64,000 nucleotides of DNA from Diphasiastrum complanatum (Eukaryota > Streptophyta > Lycopodiopsida > Lycopodiales > Lycopodiaceae): assembly GCA_029204225.1 (NCBI GenBank), contig CM055101.1:6966373-7030372 (forward strand), read 5' to 3'. Numbering within the stretch: position 1 is the first letter of the stretch; each line of letters begins with the position of its first letter. Position numbers and translations under genes: made by a program. Below the pieces are notes generated by a model, which saw only the letters and a program-made list of their open reading frames with translations, had not been told where the DNA came from and did not search any database. This document shows, in pieces, positions 60,158-64,000 of the stretch.

Positions 60158-60834
60158 GTGAATGAAAGGAGACAACCAATAAATATTCTGTATAACACTA
60201 CTAGGTTGCCTAAGTTAAGGGGTTTGTTGCCAGAATATAGTGGTACATTGAATGAGGATGCTAATAGACACATACAAGTGTTTAATACATTTTGCTTTAT
60301 CAATAGAATATATGATCCTGGCCATGAACTAATGTTGTTTGTTATGACTTTGAAGGGAGAAGCTATACATTGGTATCATAATTTACCTTTGGATTCCATT
60401 ACTACTTTGGAGGAGTTCTACACCCTATTTATTAAGCAGTTTAGACCTCCTTGTGATATAGCTGAGCTAATATCTACATTGTCAACCATGCAACAAGGAC
60501 CAATGGAAACTATACAACAATATGCTCGTCGTTTTAAAGAATTGGTTCTTCAAGTGAATAAAATGACTGATTTGTTTGAACTCATAAGACTGTCTTTCTT
60601 TTTGAGAGGATTAAAACGTGATATTCGAATAAATGTTCACCAATCTATGCCGTTTACTTTGGATGAGGCTATATGTAAAGCCAAAGCTATTGAGCTAGCC
60701 ATTTTAGTCACAGATCAGTGCCAACCTATAGTGATACCATTGGGAGAAAATGATACTATAGCAAGATATCCATCCCACCTTTTAGATAAGGAAAATATGG
60801 AATTTGATGGAGTAACTAGCTATGCACTTATCAT
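60158..60834 (+). pseudogene. Gypsy-type gag fragment
   Basis: An open frame without a proper ATG reads LRGLLPEYSGTLNEDANRHI, GEAIHWYHNLPLDSITTLEE, FIKQFRPPCDIAEL and ETIQQYARRFKELVLQ, the retrotransposon Gag core (PF03732-like). It has no pol, and at about 60834 it runs into minus-strand copia sequence. It is unlike the Gags at 25.6 and 31.3 kb and so represents another gypsy family. Truncated at both ends, though the 220-codon frame is still open. Confidence 0.75.
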
Positions 60835-60839
60835 TTTTC

Positions 60840-62033
60840 AAGATGGAACAAACTCCATTCTTGAAATGTACATCTAGTCCATTGTCCATTAATTGTCCTA
60901 CACTAAGCAAGTTTCTTGAAATGGTAGGAACATACAAAACATTATCTAGATCTATCCTTTTAGATGCGCCTAAGCAAATTAGATCCTATGCCATCTATCT
61001 TGCATGCTTGATCACTAGTAGTGTATATTGACTTCTTAGAGTCATTACAAGATAGAAGAGTAGAAAAATAATGCTTGTTAAAGGACATGTGGGAACTAGC
61101 CCCATTATCTATCCACCATGTGTCTTGACTTGAAGTTGGTGTAGATGCAACCATTAAAGATGTGTTGAATCCATCCTCTTCTTCTTCCTCTTGAGCAATG
61201 CTCCCTTGATCTCCTTTGGCTTGTTGATTCTTCTTCAAGTAGCATTATGAGGCAAAGTGTCCTTTCTTTCCACAAAAGAAACACTTTAGTTTTGCCTTGT
61301 TCTTCACTTTGCCTTTGGAGGTAGATCCTCCATTCTTCATCTCGGCCTCCTTGCCTTGATTTTTCTTGAATGGATTTTGCTTCTTCTTGCTTTTAGATGT
61401 AAAGCTAGCTTTCTCCTCTCCTCCATTAAGTGACATGCTATCCATCCTTGTCTTGAGGTGTAGAAGCCTACTCTCCTCGGCCACAAGAACATTGTGCAAC
61501 TTTTCAATGGATGGAAGAGAGTCTTGAATGGCAAATGATTGGACTCAGTTGGTGAACTCATCACCTAGACCATTCAAGATGATTTGTACTAGTTCTTGAT
61601 CTTGGATCTTCTCTCCTATTGCACTTAACTCCTTGTTAAGAGATTTGATCCTAAGGACATACTCTTGTCCACTCTCTCCACTTCCTTTCATGCTTTGGAA
61701 AACTTGATTTCTTAGCATGAGGATTCTTGAAGTATTGTTGGATTCATAAATGCTCTTTAATGAATCCCAAGCCTCTTTGGATGAGGTACAAGAAGACACC
61801 TCTTTCAAGAGGTCATTGCATACATTTAACTTTATCCAATGTAGAGCTAATCTTGCTCTCTTCTTGTATTTGGCTTGTTCTTGGGGAGTTTGAGGCTCTT
61901 CCTCTACTCCTTGAACTATGTCATATAGATTATGGATCACTAGGAGTGATTCCAATCTCACTTTCCAAATGGAATAATTTGTGGAAGTGAGTCTCTCACT
62001 TGATTCCATCAAATATCCACCCATGGATGACAT
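60840..62033 (-). pseudogene. Copia F gag to pre-integrase, disrupted
   Basis: Starts MSSMGGYLMESSERLTSTNY, the N-terminus shared with copia A and B Gags. A stop occurs near 61545, then a lysine-rich stretch and zinc knuckle CFFCGKKGHFAS near 61290, whose third cysteine-side residue is followed by a stop at 61243. The protease has WIDNGASSHM (Asp-Asn-Gly in place of Asp-Ser-Gly) near 61110. After a stop near 60958 comes NVLYVPTISRNLLSVGQL, the block before pre-integrase. Stops near 61545, 61243 and 60958 disable it. Confidence 0.88.
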
Positions 62034-62610
62034 TTTAGAATGAATGCTTTTAAAAAATCACAAAGATTTTTTAATTTTAAAATATCTATGAAAAGGCCTA
62101 AAGCTAGAATGCCTATAGGCTTGTCTCTATCAAACTAGCACACAAGCTTGAATGATACTCAAAGGTCTTACCAAAAATTCCTAGCTTTCACTCTCAGAAA
62201 AAAAATTGCTTTACACTTTTCTTAGAGATTTCACATCAAGTAAGGATCTGAACAAATCAGCCTCTAAGATCTGATCTTAGACTCTAAAAAGAAATGCTTC
62301 AATGATCCAAAACACTATCTGGTCATAGGCATTAGTTAGAATGAATCTAGATCAATACTATGCTTCAAAAAGCACAAAAAATGAACTAGTATTGTGATTT
62401 TGTGACCAACAAACACAAAGTAGCTTGAATTGAAAGTTGCTGTACAGTTTCACATGTGTGAAAAGTACATACACAGCCTCCAAATTGTTTTGATCCAAAT
62501 GAATACAAGCTATCACTCTAGAAGAACTCACCCTCACTAGTATTGGCCAAAAACAAATTTTGCCAATGATCTTTATAAGATTTATGATTCAATGATCACT
62601 CTCTTACTTA

Positions 62611-62622
62611 GATCTGATACCA
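62611..62622 (-). promoter_or_regulatory. Primer-binding site of copia F
   Basis: The minus strand reads TGGTATCAGATC next to the LTR end, one base different from the standard TGGTATCAGAGC. Confidence 0.8.
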
Positions 62623-63483
62623 TGATAAACTTTACAGTTTTTAGGACAATAATGATTGTATTTCACAATCATAGAGAGTTATTGGTTGCTTAATCAATGA
62701 ATCTATCAAGTTCTACACATTATATCTTGATCTAGATTCACTACACTTGGATTTAAGCAAGAGCAATGGATCAACACATCATTTTTTAGTGAGAGCGGCC
62801 TCACACGTGTGGAGTACTGTCCACAGTACGGCCTGCACCTGAAACAACAAGTACAATGATATTAGATAGCAATCATACATAAAAATCACAAGACAAGTGA
62901 CTAGAAACCTCACAAAAGTGTAGAGTGCAAAAGTCTCATCAATCTTCTTAGCAAAATGATGATCCTTTTATGGATCAAGTACATCCATGAGTCTGGTATA
63001 GTCCAATAGGCCTTCACACATGTGAAGAGTGCCACATCACTCAGATCTATCCATTTGATGCATCCTTGATCCTTATCCAATAGTTGACCTTCTAGAATAT
63101 GACTAAAACCAAAAAGCTAGTCTCCTAGAATATAGGAATATTTCCTACAAAATAGCATCTAAGGAAAATGGTCAACTCTTATCTTCTAGTACTCTATACA
63201 CACGTGTGAACATCCACTTGCCATGTGGGAGCATTTACTCATGCACGTGCAAGGAAAAGCTAATTTGTAGGTGACTAGTCAACTTGACTAAAAACTAGTC
63301 ATTTCATGTTCACACTAACTAGAATGATACAAAATCAATTTGGATATATACAAACATGAAAAGTACATCCTTTCACACGTGGGAACAGGCTCCACACGTG
63401 TGAAATCAGATCATCAACATATTCTAATGTTTGATCAATATTTACATGAACCAATGTCAAGTGAGAAGTGACAATTTTCAACA
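62623..63483 (-). repeat. 5' LTR of copia F (861 bp) with a cluster of G-box palindromes
   Basis: Plus-strand ends TGATAAAC...TTTTCAACA. The first 70 bp on the minus strand match the LTR start at 50557. Exact CACACGTGTG occurs at 62802-62811, 63199-63208 and 63393-63402, with variants CACACATGTG at 63015-63024 and CACACGTGGG at about 63374-63383. Confidence 0.8.
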
Positions 63484-64000
63484 AGTATGACAAATGATTG
63501 TCATACCCCATGAGATATCCTAACTCGGCTTTCTCATCAAGCTTCTTTTGAAGCTTATTAGGAATATGTGCATAAGCTGCACAACCAAAAATCCAAACAT
63601 GTGTCAGATTGGGCTTTCTACCCCTCGTGTGGTGTCATGTGAGGAACACTTGATTTGCCTTTCCTATTCTAGTTGTAGGCAGCTATAGCTACTGCTTTAG
63701 CCCATAGCACTCTTGGTGTCTTCGAATAGGCCATCATGCACCTTGCGGCTTCCAAGAGAGTCTTGTTCTTTCTTTTAGCAACACCATTGTGCTGTGGTGT
63801 ATAGATTGCAATCCTTCTATGAAGGATTTCTCGATGATTGCAAAAATCAATGAATTGGTTCGAGATGTACTTTCCACCACGATCTGTTCTGATTTGCTTC
63901 ACCTTGTTTCCTGTGCATCATTCTACCCAGTTCACATATTCGGTGAGCTTGTCGAGTGTGTCTGATTTGTTGTGTATGAAGTAGACTCGGGCAAACTTAC
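63484..64000 (-). pseudogene. Copia family G fragment: integrase, running off the window
   Basis: The minus strand reads KQIRTDRGGKYISNQFIDFC and TPQHNGVAKRKNKTLLEAAR (63902-63669), the second and third catalytic blocks of a copia integrase with the GGEY glutamate changed to Lys. Downstream is a PNLTHVWIFGCAAYAHIPNK-like segment near 63550-63610, normally the region after the integrase core. The 5' side continues beyond 64000. Stops near 63667 and 63918. Interrupted at 63483 by the copia F LTR. Confidence 0.8.

Larger units (their letters stand above)
60835..63483 (-). mobile_element. 5' half of a copia element (family F), minus strand
   Basis: It comprises a complete 5' LTR (62623-63483), primer site (62611-62622), leader and gag through to the pre-integrase region, where it is cut at about 60835 by the gypsy gag fragment. 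The remaining pol and 3' LTR are absent. The right end lies inside another copia (G), so this element inserted into it. No duplication can be tested because the left end is lost. Confidence 0.85.

Overview
This is nuclear DNA from a land plant. One multi-exon gene carries spliceosomal introns and a plant-specific bHLH architecture, and almost everything else is plant-type LTR retrotransposon: Ty1/copia with initiator-Met-tRNA-type primer sites, and Ty3/gypsy with Asp-tRNA-like primer sites. I cannot fix the species from the sequence. Nothing bacterial, viral in the strict sense, organellar, CRISPR or tRNA/rRNA was seen.

Layout. 0-4.4 kb: decayed copia remnants and unassigned AT-rich DNA. 4.4-14.6 kb: the only host gene I can support, a BIM-type (BES1-interacting MYC-like) bHLH transcription factor on the + strand. 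It has a GC-rich, G-box-containing upstream block at 4.4-4.9 kb, a long leader containing a 184-bp tandem duplication, and 12 phase-consistent coding exons (6981-12025, predicted 781 aa). One intron is GC-AG. 14.7-25.4 kb: an LTR-less internal copia fragment abuts a gypsy pol tail and its 1.26-kb LTR. That LTR is split by a complete minus-strand copia element (18749-25098, target duplication CAATT). 25.4-45.8 kb: a nest of plus-strand gypsy pieces. A single gypsy (gag at 31.3 kb, RT at 38.3 kb, RNase H/integrase at 45.2 kb) is interrupted by a truncated minus-strand copia (32831-36915), a solo LTR (37593-38247, duplication AAAAG) and a young, fully open copia element (39354-45214, duplication ACTAT, one intact 1316-aa ORF, two 653-bp LTRs almost identical by eye). 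45.8-50.6 kb: an internally deleted gypsy, two copia fragments and tandem repeats. 50.6-60 kb: a decayed minus-strand gypsy with protease, RT, RNase H and integrase, followed on the same strand by a GC-richer, roughly 3-kb block coding for an accessory protein I do not recognise. 60-64 kb: a gypsy gag fragment, the 5' half of a copia with an 861-bp LTR, and part of another copia integrase.

The BIM gene stands alone. The retroelements work only as nested insertions, which gives a relative time order: gypsy first, then solo LTR and old copias, then the intact copia. A linking theme is the palindrome CACACGTGTG, which contains the G-box CACGTG. It occurs at least nine times, always inside copia-type LTRs of several families. 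The BIM protein here keeps the His-Glu-Arg basic-region signature of G-box-binding bHLH factors. Any functional link is inference. The most interesting leads are this LTR G-box sharing, the accessory ORF downstream of gypsy pol, the apparently mobilisation-competent copia at 39.4-45.2 kb, and a template-switch palindrome at 14.75 kb.
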